Assembly (NCBI GenBank): GCA_040235495.1
Contig: JBECKV010000128.1
Location: 1-6,896 of the forward strand
Direction: 5' to 3'
Source: HB2-32-21 sp040235495
GTDB taxonomy: Bacteria; Pseudomonadota; Gammaproteobacteria; Pseudomonadales; Porticoccaceae
Length of the DNA stretch: 6,896 bases
Positions 1-6,810 of this stretch are shown one piece after another. Positions within the stretch are counted from its first letter, which is position 1; each line of letters begins with the position of its first letter. The translations under genes were made by a program, and so were the position numbers. Below the pieces are notes generated by a model. That model was given only the letters and a program-made list of their open reading frames with translations, was not told where the DNA came from and searched no databases.

Positions 1-1314
1 ATCGATGCGGCGGTGATGGCGGCGCGCAATGCTTTTGACAGCTGGTCTCAAACGGAACCTTCGGTGCGCGCCGATTATCTCGACAAGATTGTGGCCGGGC
101 TCGAAGCGCGCGGCGATGACTTGGCCGCGGCGATTACCGCTGAAATGGGCATGCCGGTAATGTTGTGCAAGGGCGCGCAAATCGGCAATCCGGTTTTCAC
201 CTTCAAGGAGGCGGCTCAGCTATGCCGGGACTATCCCTTCGAAACCGATAACGGCTCCACTCGCGTGGTCAAGGAAGCCGCCGGTGTTTGCGGCATGATC
301 ACGCCCTGGAACTTCCCCCTCAACCAGATCGGTGGCAAGGTCGCCCCGGCGTTGGCGGCGGGTTGCACGCTGGTGCTCAAGCCGAGTGAGCTGGCGCCGC
401 TGGATGCGTTTATTCTGGCGGAAATCATTGACGAGGCCGGTCTGCCGCCCGGGGTATTCAACCTGGTGGTGGGCCAGGGTCCGGTGGTGGGGGAAGCCCT
501 GGCCAGGCATCCGGAGGTGGACGTGGTGTCAATTACCGGGTCTACCCGTGCCGGTGCCGCCGTAGCCGTTGCCGCGGCGCCTACCATTAAACGGGTCTGC
601 CAGGAGTTGGGTGGCAAGTCGGCCAATATTGTTCTGAAAGGTGCCGATTATTCGCGGGCCATCAAGGGTGGGGTTCGCCTGGCGATGTTTAATACCGGCC
701 AGGCCTGTAACGGCCCCATGCGCATGCTGGTGCCCCGAGAGGACCTCAAGGAAATTGAAAGAATTGCGCTGGACACCCTTGCCGGTATCAAGGTCGGCAA
801 CCCGCTTGAAGATGACACGTACATGGGACCTATAGCAAATCGGGCTCAGTATGAGCGGGTACTGGCATTTATCGAGCGCGGGATCGCCGAGGGCGTCACC
901 GTGCTGGCAGGTGGCGCCGGGAAGCCGGAGGGATGCGATAAAGGCTATTTCGTGAAGCCCACCATTTTCACCAATGTCAGTAATGACATGGCGAGCGCGC
1001 GGGAAGAAGCCTTTGGCCCCATATTGTGCCTGATCCCCTATGATACCGAGGAGGAGGCGATTCGACTGGCTAACGATAATCCCTATGGCCTATCCAGTTA
1101 TGTCCAGGCCGGCACCATCGAAGACGCCCGAAGAGTGGGTAGAAAAATTCGGGCGGGGCACGTGGAACTCAATGGCGCCCGTTTTGACCAGGGTGCGCCG
1201 TTTGGCGGCTACAAGATGTCCGGTAATGGTCGAGAGCATGGTGTCTGGGGCCTGGAGGAGTACCTGGAGACCAAGGCTATGATCGGTTATGTGCCGCGGT
1301 CCCCGAAACAGTAA
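1..1314 (+). CDS. Aldehyde dehydrogenase family protein, 5' end cut by window
   Basis: This enzyme would oxidise an aldehyde to the carboxylic acid with NAD(P)+ in the cytoplasm; the substrate cannot be read from the sequence. The frame is open from base 1, and the first visible residues (IDAAVMAARNAFDSWS) match the segment about 40 residues into a typical 475-residue bacterial family member, so the GTG/ATG at 13-18 is internal and the true start lies upstream. Counting from base 1, the visible motifs are PWNFPL with the oxyanion Asn at 104, the GSTRAG cofactor-binding turn, ELGGK with the general-base Glu at 202, FNTGQAC with the catalytic Cys at 236 (codon 706-708), EEAFGP near 335 and the C-terminal GNGREHG...LEEY. 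The Glu-Cys spacing of 34 is the family norm, so the enzyme should be active. Residues after the Cys read NGPMRMLVP, where many relatives have NAPTRMLVP. It is separated from the secretion genes by a terminator and probably not functionally linked to them. Confidence 0.93.
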   Translation: MDAAVMAARNAFDSWSQTEPSVRADYLDKIVAGLEARGDDLAAAITAEMGMPVMLCKGAQIGNPVFTFKEAAQLCRDYPFETDNGSTRVVKEAAGVCGMITPWNFPLNQIGGKVAPALAAGCTLVLKPSELAPLDAFILAEIIDEAGLPPGVFNLVVGQGPVVGEALARHPEVDVVSITGSTRAGAAVAVAAAPTIKRVCQELGGKSANIVLKGADYSRAIKGGVRLAMFNTGQACNGPMRMLVPREDLKEIERIALDTLAGIKVGNPLEDDTYMGPIANRAQYERVLAFIERGIAEGVTVLAGGAGKPEGCDKGYFVKPTIFTNVSNDMASAREEAFGPILCLIPYDTEEEAIRLANDNPYGLSSYVQAGTIEDARRVGRKIRAGHVELNGARFDQGAPFGGYKMSGNGREHGVWGLEEYLETKAMIGYVPRSPKQ

Positions 1315-1364
1315 GCGCTCGAATAATCGGATTCGATAACGGTGAACGTGTTAACAAAATTTGC

Positions 1365-1382
1365 CTCAACAAGTCTGTTGAG
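1365..1382. repeat. Perfect 7-bp inverted repeat between ALDH and the transporter gene
   Basis: The arms CTCAACA (1365-1371) and TGTTGAG (1376-1382) are perfect inverse complements around a 4-base centre. No T-run follows, so it is not an intrinsic terminator. Its place upstream of the lapB-like gene fits either a protein-binding operator or a small RNA hairpin. No regulator family is recognised from its sequence. Confidence 0.45.
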
Positions 1383-1417
1383 CCTCCGGAAAACTTAAAC
1401 TAATTTCTCTAATTGCG

Positions 1418-1431
1418 TGATAAACTATAAC
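1418..1431 (+). promoter_or_regulatory. Candidate -10 region(s) for the transporter-adaptor operon
   Basis: Two overlapping -10-like elements are visible: TG-A-TAAACT (1418-1426, extended -10 type) and TATAAC (1426-1431, five of six consensus bases). No convincing -35 sits 16-18 bases upstream; the region is only AT-rich. A start from either element would fall at about 1433-1438, inside the left arm of the following terminator. This is a weak call made on position and hexamer match alone. Confidence 0.25.
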
Positions 1432-1459
1432 GCCTGCAATAACTTGCAGGCGTTTTTTT
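1429..1459 (+). terminator. Strong rho-independent terminator just upstream of the transporter gene
   Basis: CGCCTGCAA (1431-1439) and TTGCAGGCG (1444-1452) form a perfect 9-bp stem around a TAAC tetraloop, followed by seven T (1453-1459). Two further A-T pairs (1429-1430 with 1453-1454) could extend it to 11 bp. It lies 114 bases beyond the aldehyde dehydrogenase stop and ends 19 bases before the ATG of the ABC transporter gene. It most simply terminates the upstream transcription unit, but it would also act on any transcript of the secretion operon that begins upstream of it. Confidence 0.9.
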
Positions 1460-1478
1460 AGGTGATCTAGAGGAAGCT

Positions 1479-3656
1479 ATGGTTGAATGCGCTGCGGCAG
1501 ATTCGGCGAAGGAGGGCGATCTTTTCTCGCAATCCGCCGAACACTTCGTCGGTTTGATGGAATGTCTGTTACTGGTATCACGGCTCGAAGGCCGACCGGC
1601 ATCCATTGCAGCTGCTTCCGCCGGCCTGCCTCTCGAAGACGGCCGGTTGAAACCCGAACACCTGGTGCGCGCCGCGAACCGTATCGGTCTTGCGGCAATG
1701 CCCATGCAGCGACAGCTGGCCGATATTCCCCAGGGTGTCCTGCCAGCAATCATTGCCCTGGCGGGTGATCGCTACGCCGTGTTGACTGATATAGACGCAG
1801 TTGCCGGCTATGCGGTGCTGATGGCGCCCGAGACTCTCGGCTTGTTTCAGGTGAATCTGGAACTCCTGTCAGGTGATTACGAAGGGCGGGTATTTTATCT
1901 GCGTCCGACCCAGCAGTTTGATGCCCGCACACCGAAAATTCACCACAAGGCAGGTGAGCACTGGTTTTGGGGGGTGTTGAAAAGTTCCAGAAATATCTAT
2001 CGCGATGTCCTGATGGCGTCGTTTTTCATCAACCTGTTTGTTCTGGCACAGCCCCTGTTCGTCATGAATGTTTACGATCGCGTGGTCCCGAACAATGCGA
2101 TTGAGACTTTGTGGGCACTGGCTATTGGCGTCGCTCTTGTCTACGGCTTCGACTGGGGGTTGAAAATATTGCGTGGCTATATGGTGGAGCTGGCGGCAAA
2201 GCGAACCGATGTGATCGTCTCGGCACGCCTGTTTGAACGTGTGTTAAGTATCAAAATGAGCAGTCGACCGGTGTCGGTAGGGGCCTTCGCCAATCGGCTG
2301 CATGAGTTTGACTCGATCAGAAATTTCATCACATCGACCACGATTCTGACCCTGATTGACCTGCCCTTCGTGGCGATATTTCTCGGGTTTATCGCTTATC
2401 TGGGTGGCTGGCTGGTGGTGGTGCCCCTGGTCGTCATACCGCTCGCACTGTTGCTTGCGTACCAGGCCCAGGTGCGCCTGAAACCGACCATTGAGAACGT
2501 GATGCGAGGGTCGGCCAAGAAAAACGCCCTGCTGGTGGAAAGCCTGGTGGGTATTGAAACCATCAAGACCTCGGGGGGTGAAAGCGGCGTTCAGCGGAAC
2601 TGGGAGCAGAGCGTTGGTTATGTATCGCAGTGGAGTTTGCAGGCGCGTCTACTCTCCAATTCAGCGCTTCAGAGTGTCCAGTTCCTCCAGCAGATGGCCA
2701 TGGTGGCTATCGTCGTCTGGGGGGTTTACCTGATTGCCGACCTCGAGCTGACACTGGGTGGATTGATAGCCTGCGTGATTCTCAATGGTCGAGCTCTGGC
2801 GCCCCTGGGTCAGATGGCCTCGCTGATGGCCAATTACGACCATGCGGAGGGAACCCTGAAATCGCTCGACGAGATCATGTCACTGCCGGTGGAACGCTGC
2901 GAGGAAGACCGATTTCTCCACCGCCATAAGCTCGAAGGCGCCGTGGAATTCAGGCAGGTCGTTTTCTCCTATCCGGAGCAACCCCGCCCGGCCCTGAACG
3001 AATTTTCCCTGCGTATAGAGCCCGGGGAAAAAGTAGGCGTCATCGGTCGTATTGGCTCGGGTAAATCGACATTCTCCAAGCTCATTCTGGGTTTGTACGA
3101 GGCGGATCGCGGCTCGGTTCTTATCGATGGCTTTGATATCAAACAGCTGGATCCCGCGGACTTGCGCGGCAACGTGGGTTATGTATCCCAGGACGTTACC
3201 CTGTTTTTCGGAACGCTGAGAGAGAACCTTTCCCTCGGGCAATTCGGCGTTGAGGATGCCGAAATCGTAGAGGCTGCCGAGCGGGTGGGTATCGACAAGT
3301 TCGTGAACAGGCACCCACTGGGTTACGAAATGCCCGTCGGAGAACGCGGCTCAACCCTGTCCGGCGGCCAGCGTCAGGCCGTCGGCCTGGCGCGTATGTT
3401 CCTGGCTGATCCGGCAATAGTATTGCTTGACGAACCCACGGCGGCGATGGACCAGGGCAGCGAAAATCTGATCAAGGCCAGCTTGACGGAGTTTTGCAGG
3501 GATAAAACGCTGGTTTTAATCACTCACAAAATGCAGATGCTCGATATCGTGGAGCGCCTGGTAGTCCTCGATGAGGGGCGAGTCGTCGCTGACGGACCCA
3601 AAAGCGACGTAATTGAAGCGTTGAAAGCCGGGAAAGTACGAGGTGTCGGGAGCTGA
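1479..3656 (+). CDS. lapB: Type I secretion ABC transporter, LapB/LssB type (permease-ATPase)
   Basis: This is the inner-membrane motor of a type I secretion system: it binds the C-terminal signal of a large substrate and drives its export with ATP. At 725 residues it has the usual length for the family. Residues about 20-145 form a C39-peptidase-like domain that looks inactive: the catalytic Cys position is Gly25 and the His position in GDRYAVL is Arg98, as expected for a non-cleaving substrate-docking domain. About six membrane segments follow (near 177-198, 211-229, 287-308, 310-328, 402-420 and 425-440). The nucleotide-binding domain has Walker A GRIGSGKST (523-531), Q-loop Gln571, signature LSGGQRQ (627-633), Walker B IVLLDE ending at Glu652 and switch His683, all intact. 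The ATG is supported by AGGAAG at 1471-1476, although the spacing of two bases from the end of that run is short. The stop overlaps the adaptor start by one base (TGATG), so the two are translationally coupled. LapB identity is by family resemblance; the general type I exporter call is near certain. Confidence 0.95.
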   Translation: MVECAAADSAKEGDLFSQSAEHFVGLMECLLLVSRLEGRPASIAAASAGLPLEDGRLKPEHLVRAANRIGLAAMPMQRQLADIPQGVLPAIIALAGDRYAVLTDIDAVAGYAVLMAPETLGLFQVNLELLSGDYEGRVFYLRPTQQFDARTPKIHHKAGEHWFWGVLKSSRNIYRDVLMASFFINLFVLAQPLFVMNVYDRVVPNNAIETLWALAIGVALVYGFDWGLKILRGYMVELAAKRTDVIVSARLFERVLSIKMSSRPVSVGAFANRLHEFDSIRNFITSTTILTLIDLPFVAIFLGFIAYLGGWLVVVPLVVIPLALLLAYQAQVRLKPTIENVMRGSAKKNALLVESLVGIETIKTSGGESGVQRNWEQSVGYVSQWSLQARLLSNSALQSVQFLQQMAMVAIVVWGVYLIADLELTLGGLIACVILNGRALAPLGQMASLMANYDHAEGTLKSLDEIMSLPVERCEEDRFLHRHKLEGAVEFRQVVFSYPEQPRPALNEFSLRIEPGEKVGVIGRIGSGKSTFSKLILGLYEADRGSVLIDGFDIKQLDPADLRGNVGYVSQDVTLFFGTLRENLSLGQFGVEDAEIVEAAERVGIDKFVNRHPLGYEMPVGERGSTLSGGQRQAVGLARMFLADPAIVLLDEPTAAMDQGSENLIKASLTEFCRDKTLVLITHKMQMLDIVERLVVLDEGRVVADGPKSDVIEALKAGKVRGVGS

Positions 3657-5050
3657 TGGCAGACCATATCTCCAAGAATAAACCTGGGTCCAGGGGTTTG
3701 GCGGCGCGTGTTCGCTCCGGGCTCGACCTGACGCCGGCTACCGACCTCAAATACATGTCCTATTCGTCCGAGGCCATGTTGCAGAAGGTCCCGGTCATTC
3801 AACGCCTGCTGCTCTGGACGATCATTGCCGGCGTCGTGGTGGCCCTGGTCTGGGCCTACTTTGCCGAGGTCGATGAGTTCACTCGGGGGCAGGGCCGTAT
3901 CGTCCCGTCCGGTGATGTGCAGGTGGTACAAAACCTGGAAGGTGGCATCCTCGCCGAGCTGCTGGTGAGGGAGGGGGATATCGTGCAAAAAGATCAGCCT
4001 CTGCTCCTGATCGATGACACTATCTTCGCGTCGACGCTTCGTGAACGCTCTTTGCAGATCGCTCAGTTGCAGGCAAAGGTGGCGCGTCTGCGCGCCGAAG
4101 CCGAGGCTACGCATTTCGACCGGGAATGGAGCCGGTTTGGCAAGGATGCGTCGGATCCGATAGCGCAAAATGAGAGGGAATTGTACCTGTCCCGGCAATC
4201 GGAATTCGGTTTCCGGCTAACGGCTCTGAATCAACGGGTCGAACAAATAAAGCAGGAGTTATCTTCCGCGCGACTACATAAACAAAGCCTGGCCAGTAGC
4301 TATGAACTGCTGAAAAGGGAACTCGATATTACCCGGCCACTGGTGGAAGCCGGAGCCGTTTCTCACGTCGAACTGTTGCGTCTGGAACGCCAGGCCAATG
4401 ACCTGAAAGGCGAACTCGGTCGGGCCGATTTCGCTATTCCGAAATTGCAGGCCGAGTATCGTGAAGCTAAAACCAATAGCGATACCTACACGCAGAATTA
4501 TGCCAATGAGGCGCGCCGGGAAATGAATGAAGCAAACGCCGAACTCGAGCGCTTGCTGGAAGGCAACGAGACTTATAGTGACCGGGTAGCGCGCACTACG
4601 GTGCGATCTCCGGTTCGTGGCACGATAAAGCAGATCAAGGTGAAAACCCGGGGCGGGGTTATCAAGCCCGGCATGGATCTGGTCGAGATTGTGCCGATCG
4701 ATGATTCCCTGTTGGTGGATGCCAGGGTGCTGCCATCGGATATCGCGTTCATACACCCCGATCAAAAGGCAATGGTAAAACTTACCGCCTATGACTTCGC
4801 CATCCATGGCGGCTTGTCGGCGCGAGTCATTCAGATCAGTCCCGATACGATTGTTGACGACGAGGGTGTCAGCTACTACCAGATTAGCCTGAAAACGGAT
4901 AGCAGCGAACTCGGTCGAGGCGACGAGGCCTTGCCGATCATCCCCGGCATGACCGTCGAAGTCGATATTCTTACCGGCAAAAAAACCATACTGGATTATC
5001 TGCTCAAGCCCATTTTAAAGACCAAACAGCTGGCGTTCAGGGAGCGATAA
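3656..5050 (+). CDS. lapC: Type I secretion periplasmic adaptor, HlyD/LapC family
   Basis: This membrane fusion protein would join the inner-membrane ABC transporter to the outer-membrane TolC channel across the periplasm. Its 464 residues show a cytoplasmic N-terminus of about 50 residues and one membrane anchor (about 51-69, LLLWTIIAGVVVALVWAYF). The first lipoyl half carries the family motif VVQNLEGGI (90-98) and EGDIVQKDQPLLLID. A long alpha-helical hairpin of coiled-coil character follows (about 124-312). The second lipoyl half is RSPVRGTIKQIKV...GGVIKPG (317-339). A beta-barrel domain ends with the conserved PGMTVEVDILTGKKTILDYLLKP (430-452). The start shares the A of the upstream TGA, the usual coupled arrangement for this pair, with a weak GGGAG-like Shine-Dalgarno inside the transporter gene. 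No truncation or missing motif is seen. LapC, AggA and similar names apply to this family; the partner specificity is inferred from the neighbours. Confidence 0.95.
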   Translation: MADHISKNKPGSRGLAARVRSGLDLTPATDLKYMSYSSEAMLQKVPVIQRLLLWTIIAGVVVALVWAYFAEVDEFTRGQGRIVPSGDVQVVQNLEGGILAELLVREGDIVQKDQPLLLIDDTIFASTLRERSLQIAQLQAKVARLRAEAEATHFDREWSRFGKDASDPIAQNERELYLSRQSEFGFRLTALNQRVEQIKQELSSARLHKQSLASSYELLKRELDITRPLVEAGAVSHVELLRLERQANDLKGELGRADFAIPKLQAEYREAKTNSDTYTQNYANEARREMNEANAELERLLEGNETYSDRVARTTVRSPVRGTIKQIKVKTRGGVIKPGMDLVEIVPIDDSLLVDARVLPSDIAFIHPDQKAMVKLTAYDFAIHGGLSARVIQISPDTIVDDEGVSYYQISLKTDSSELGRGDEALPIIPGMTVEVDILTGKKTILDYLLKPILKTKQLAFRER

Positions 5051-5145
5051 ATGGTTCTTTTGAAAGGATGGCCGGTAGCCGGGGCGATGGTGGTAAGTGA
5101 AAGGTAGCGCCGAGCAGATAAGCGGTGAACGCTTCGACGAATCGG

Positions 5146-5161
5146 TGTGATACAAATCACA
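5146..5161. promoter_or_regulatory. CRP/Vfr-type binding site (perfect TGTGA-N6-TCACA)
   Basis: TGTGA (5146-5150), a six-base TACAAA spacer, and TCACA (5157-5161) match the E. coli CRP consensus half-sites at all ten defined positions. The centre is at 5153.5, 218 bases before the channel gene ATG and inside an intergenic region. Relative to the candidate promoter at 5178-5205 the site would lie about 58 bases upstream of transcription start, near the class I activation position (-61.5). A second, degenerate TGTGA half-site begins 23 bases later (5169). Binding by CRP is inferred from the consensus only. Confidence 0.75.
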
Positions 5162-5177
5162 TCGGAAATGTGAAGTG

Positions 5178-5205
5178 GTGTCAATTTGCTGTTTGAAGCT
5201 AAATT
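5178..5205 (+). promoter_or_regulatory. Candidate sigma-70 promoter for the channel gene
   Basis: GTGTCA (5178-5183, four of six -35 bases) and TAAATT (5200-5205, four of six -10 bases) are separated by 16 bases in an AT-rich patch. Weak hexamers suit an activator-dependent promoter, and the CRP-type site lies just upstream. The predicted start near 5212 would leave a leader of about 160 bases. Neither hexamer is strong, so the exact position is uncertain. Confidence 0.3.
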
Positions 5206-5234
5206 TTATTTCGGCAGCGGCTAGTAGCAGAAAA

Positions 5235-5312
5235 TAGACTGGGGAAACAGCAAAAATCTGTTACTCCGGTCTGCCAGGTTGCCAGGCGTAGCGCCATTTG
5301 GGCGCGGGCAAC
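5235..5312 (+). other. Structured 5' leader: two adjacent RNA hairpins before the channel gene
   Basis: Hairpin one (5235-5273) pairs TAGACTGGGGAAACAG with CTGTTACTCCGGTCTG around the 7-base loop CAAAAAT. That gives 15 pairs including three G-U pairs, and one A-A mismatch. Hairpin two (5278-5312) is nested: GTTGCC with GGCAAC outside, and GCGCC (5291-5295) with GGCGC (5301-5305) inside, with a 7-base bulge AGGCGTA on one side and a single G on the other. TGCCAGG occurs twice (5272-5278 and 5280-5286). I could not match it to a riboswitch family, and neither hairpin has a terminator T-run. Pairing was worked out by eye. Confidence 0.5.
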
Positions 5313-5345
5313 AAAATTCTGTCGTAAGACGATGTCCACACACTT

Positions 5346-5365
5346 GGAAAGGAAAGGAAAGGAAA
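5346..5365 (+). repeat. Four tandem GGAAA units forming the channel gene ribosome-binding site
   Basis: GGAAA occurs four times in a row. The last copy places GGA eight bases before the ATG at 5372, an ideal Shine-Dalgarno spacing, while the other copies offer additional purine-rich contacts upstream. The array decides the start codon: it supports 5372 over the in-frame ATG at 5279, which has no comparable signal. Pentanucleotide arrays of this kind can gain or lose units by replication slippage. Confidence 0.8.
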
Positions 5366-5371
5366 ACAAAA

Positions 5372-6724
5372 ATGTTTATGAAGAAACCGCGCCTGCAGGT
5401 CAAAACACTGGTCGCTTGCATGGCCCTGCCGTTAACGGTGGCGGCTGAGTCGGCCATTGCACTCGATGTGCGTGACGTTATCAAGCAGACCCTTGAAACC
5501 AATCCACAGGTGCAGGCCGAGATTCGCCAGGCCAATGCCCGGGAGCGCCAGGTGCGGCAGGCGTTGGCGGGATACTATCCGACGGTGGATCTGGTTGCCG
5601 GCTTTGGTTTTCAGGAGCGTGATCCTACTGGCGCTACCTTTGCCAATGCACCGGGCCGCACCCGTAACGAACTGGAACGTCGCGAGGCGCAGATAAATCT
5701 GAGACAACTGGTTTTCGACGGATTCAAAACCACCAACGAATATCGCAACCAGCAGGCGCGTGAAGAAAGCGCCCGCCAGCGCGCCATATCGACCGGTGAA
5801 GATGTGTCCCTGGAAGTAATGCGGGTTTTCACCGAAGTGATGAAACGAAACGAGGTGTTGGCCTTGGCCGGGGCGACCTTGTCATTCCATGAGGATATCT
5901 ATGAGCGGATGAAGAAGCGCTACGACTCGGGTGTAGGCAGTCGAGCCGACCTCGATCAAATAGCCGGGCGTCTGGCGCTGGCGAAAACCAATCACGCCGC
6001 GGCGACGGCTAATTTGCGTGATGCGCGTATCAACTATCATCGGGTGGTGGGGCTAATGCCCAACGAAGTTGAACTTGCCATGCCCGGTTCCTACAGGAAG
6101 TATCTGCCTGAAAACCTGGAGGCCGCCGTGCTGAAAGCAGGCGAGAATCATCCCGTGCTCAAGGTTGCCAAAGCAGACGTCGAGGCGACTTCCTTTCTCT
6201 ATGAGCAAACCAAAAGTGCCTACTACCCCCATTTTCATGTCGAAGTGGAGCGGGATTTGAACGATAACATCGACGGTATTGAGCAGCAGGTGGATGATCT
6301 GCAAGTGATGTTGCGCATGCGTTACAACCTGTTTCGAGGCCGCGCCGACCAGGCCAGAACCCAGGAGTTTGCCTACCTGGTCGAGCAGGCACGGGAGATT
6401 CGAAATAACGCCTCGCGGCAAGTCGAACAGGAATTGCAGTTGTCCTGGGTCGCTCACCAAACGCTAGAGACACAAATGCCGACTTTGATGGATCACGTGC
6501 GCGATTCACAAGCGACCAAGGACGCCTATCTGGATCAATTCGACCTGGGTCGACGCACCCTGCTGGATTTGCTTAATACCGAAACCGAGTCGGTTAACGC
6601 GCAGCAATCGCTGATTGCCGCTCGCTACGACCTGCTCTTCAACGAGTATCGGATTTTTCACGGCATGGGTGAGCTGATGTACATGGTGGGTGCGAAGCTC
6701 GATCTCGAACCAGCGAAGAAATAA
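5372..6724 (+). CDS. lapE: TolC-family outer-membrane channel of type I secretion (LapE-like)
   Basis: This protein would form the trimeric outer-membrane and periplasmic tunnel that completes the secretion machine. At 450 residues from this start it is normal for the family. A Sec signal peptide is visible: basic KKPRLQVK, a hydrophobic stretch, and a probable cleavage after Ala30 (AESAIA|LD). The two-fold internal repeat of TolC is clear: GYYPTVDL (67-74) with QLVFDGFKT (112-120) in the first half, and AYYPHFHVEV (283-292) with YNLFRGRAD (318-326) in the second. QFDLGRRTLLDLLNTE (389-404) is the strongly conserved helix-turn element of secretion-type TolC proteins. The start at 5372 is chosen because the GGAAA array is placed correctly and because the signal peptide then sits at the N-terminus; a start at 5279 would add 31 residues of non-coding character. 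Its location between the exporter pair and the presumed substrate gene suggests a dedicated channel, not the housekeeping TolC. The lapE name is by context. Confidence 0.94.
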   Translation: MFMKKPRLQVKTLVACMALPLTVAAESAIALDVRDVIKQTLETNPQVQAEIRQANARERQVRQALAGYYPTVDLVAGFGFQERDPTGATFANAPGRTRNELERREAQINLRQLVFDGFKTTNEYRNQQAREESARQRAISTGEDVSLEVMRVFTEVMKRNEVLALAGATLSFHEDIYERMKKRYDSGVGSRADLDQIAGRLALAKTNHAAATANLRDARINYHRVVGLMPNEVELAMPGSYRKYLPENLEAAVLKAGENHPVLKVAKADVEATSFLYEQTKSAYYPHFHVEVERDLNDNIDGIEQQVDDLQVMLRMRYNLFRGRADQARTQEFAYLVEQAREIRNNASRQVEQELQLSWVAHQTLETQMPTLMDHVRDSQATKDAYLDQFDLGRRTLLDLLNTETESVNAQQSLIAARYDLLFNEYRIFHGMGELMYMVGAKLDLEPAKK

Positions 6725-6810
6725 GGTCTAAACGGAAACAAATCGCGACTTGATCCCGGATTCGCGTATAAGCCAGCGGAAGCGCAAGTCAGAAATCAGA
6801 GGAACCAGCA

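Larger units (their letters stand above)
5051..5371 (+). other. 321-base regulatory intergenic region between adaptor and channel genes
   Basis: I see no gene here that I can support. In order it holds a small inverted repeat (AAGCG/CGCTT, 5120-5134), a perfect CRP-type palindrome (5146-5161), a weak candidate promoter (5178-5205), two neighbouring hairpins (5235-5273 and 5278-5312) and the GGAAA tandem array (5346-5365). There is no T-tailed terminator after the adaptor stop. The channel gene can therefore be reached both by read-through and, probably, by its own promoter. The length is unusual, since the other genes in the secretion set are tightly spaced. Confidence 0.8.

Noticed and set aside
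3524..4198. A 224-codon open frame on the minus strand across the exporter-adaptor junction
   Set aside because: It overlaps two clearly conserved genes, has no family resemblance, and such antisense frames are expected from the codon bias of GC-rich DNA.
5051..5107. An 18-codon frame whose ATG directly follows the adaptor stop (TAAATG)
   Set aside because: It is very short, has no recognisable peptide character, and ATG after a stop is common by chance. It may be translated by coupling, but nothing supports a product.
5235..5312. The leader as a GEMM-type c-di-GMP riboswitch
   Set aside because: This was tempting because Lap adhesion systems respond to c-di-GMP, but the conserved GEMM-I core (GGGCAAACC and GGGACGCAAAGCC elements) is absent; only a partial GGGCAAC is present.
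5279..5371. An upstream in-frame ATG that would lengthen the channel protein by 31 residues
   Set aside because: It lies within the hairpin region, lacks a ribosome-binding site, and would bury the signal peptide. The start at 5372 has both a proper Shine-Dalgarno and an N-terminal signal.
5408..5419. Lipobox-like LVAC at residues 13-16 of the channel protein
   Set aside because: The hydrophobic stretch before the Cys is only a few residues long, too short for a lipoprotein signal, while a good Sec cleavage site (AIA|LD) lies farther on. It is treated as a non-lipidated TolC protein.
6744..6772. A promoter before the presumed adhesin gene (TTGATC ... TATAAG)
   Set aside because: The two hexamers are only 11 bases apart and no other -35 lies at a workable distance from TATAAG.
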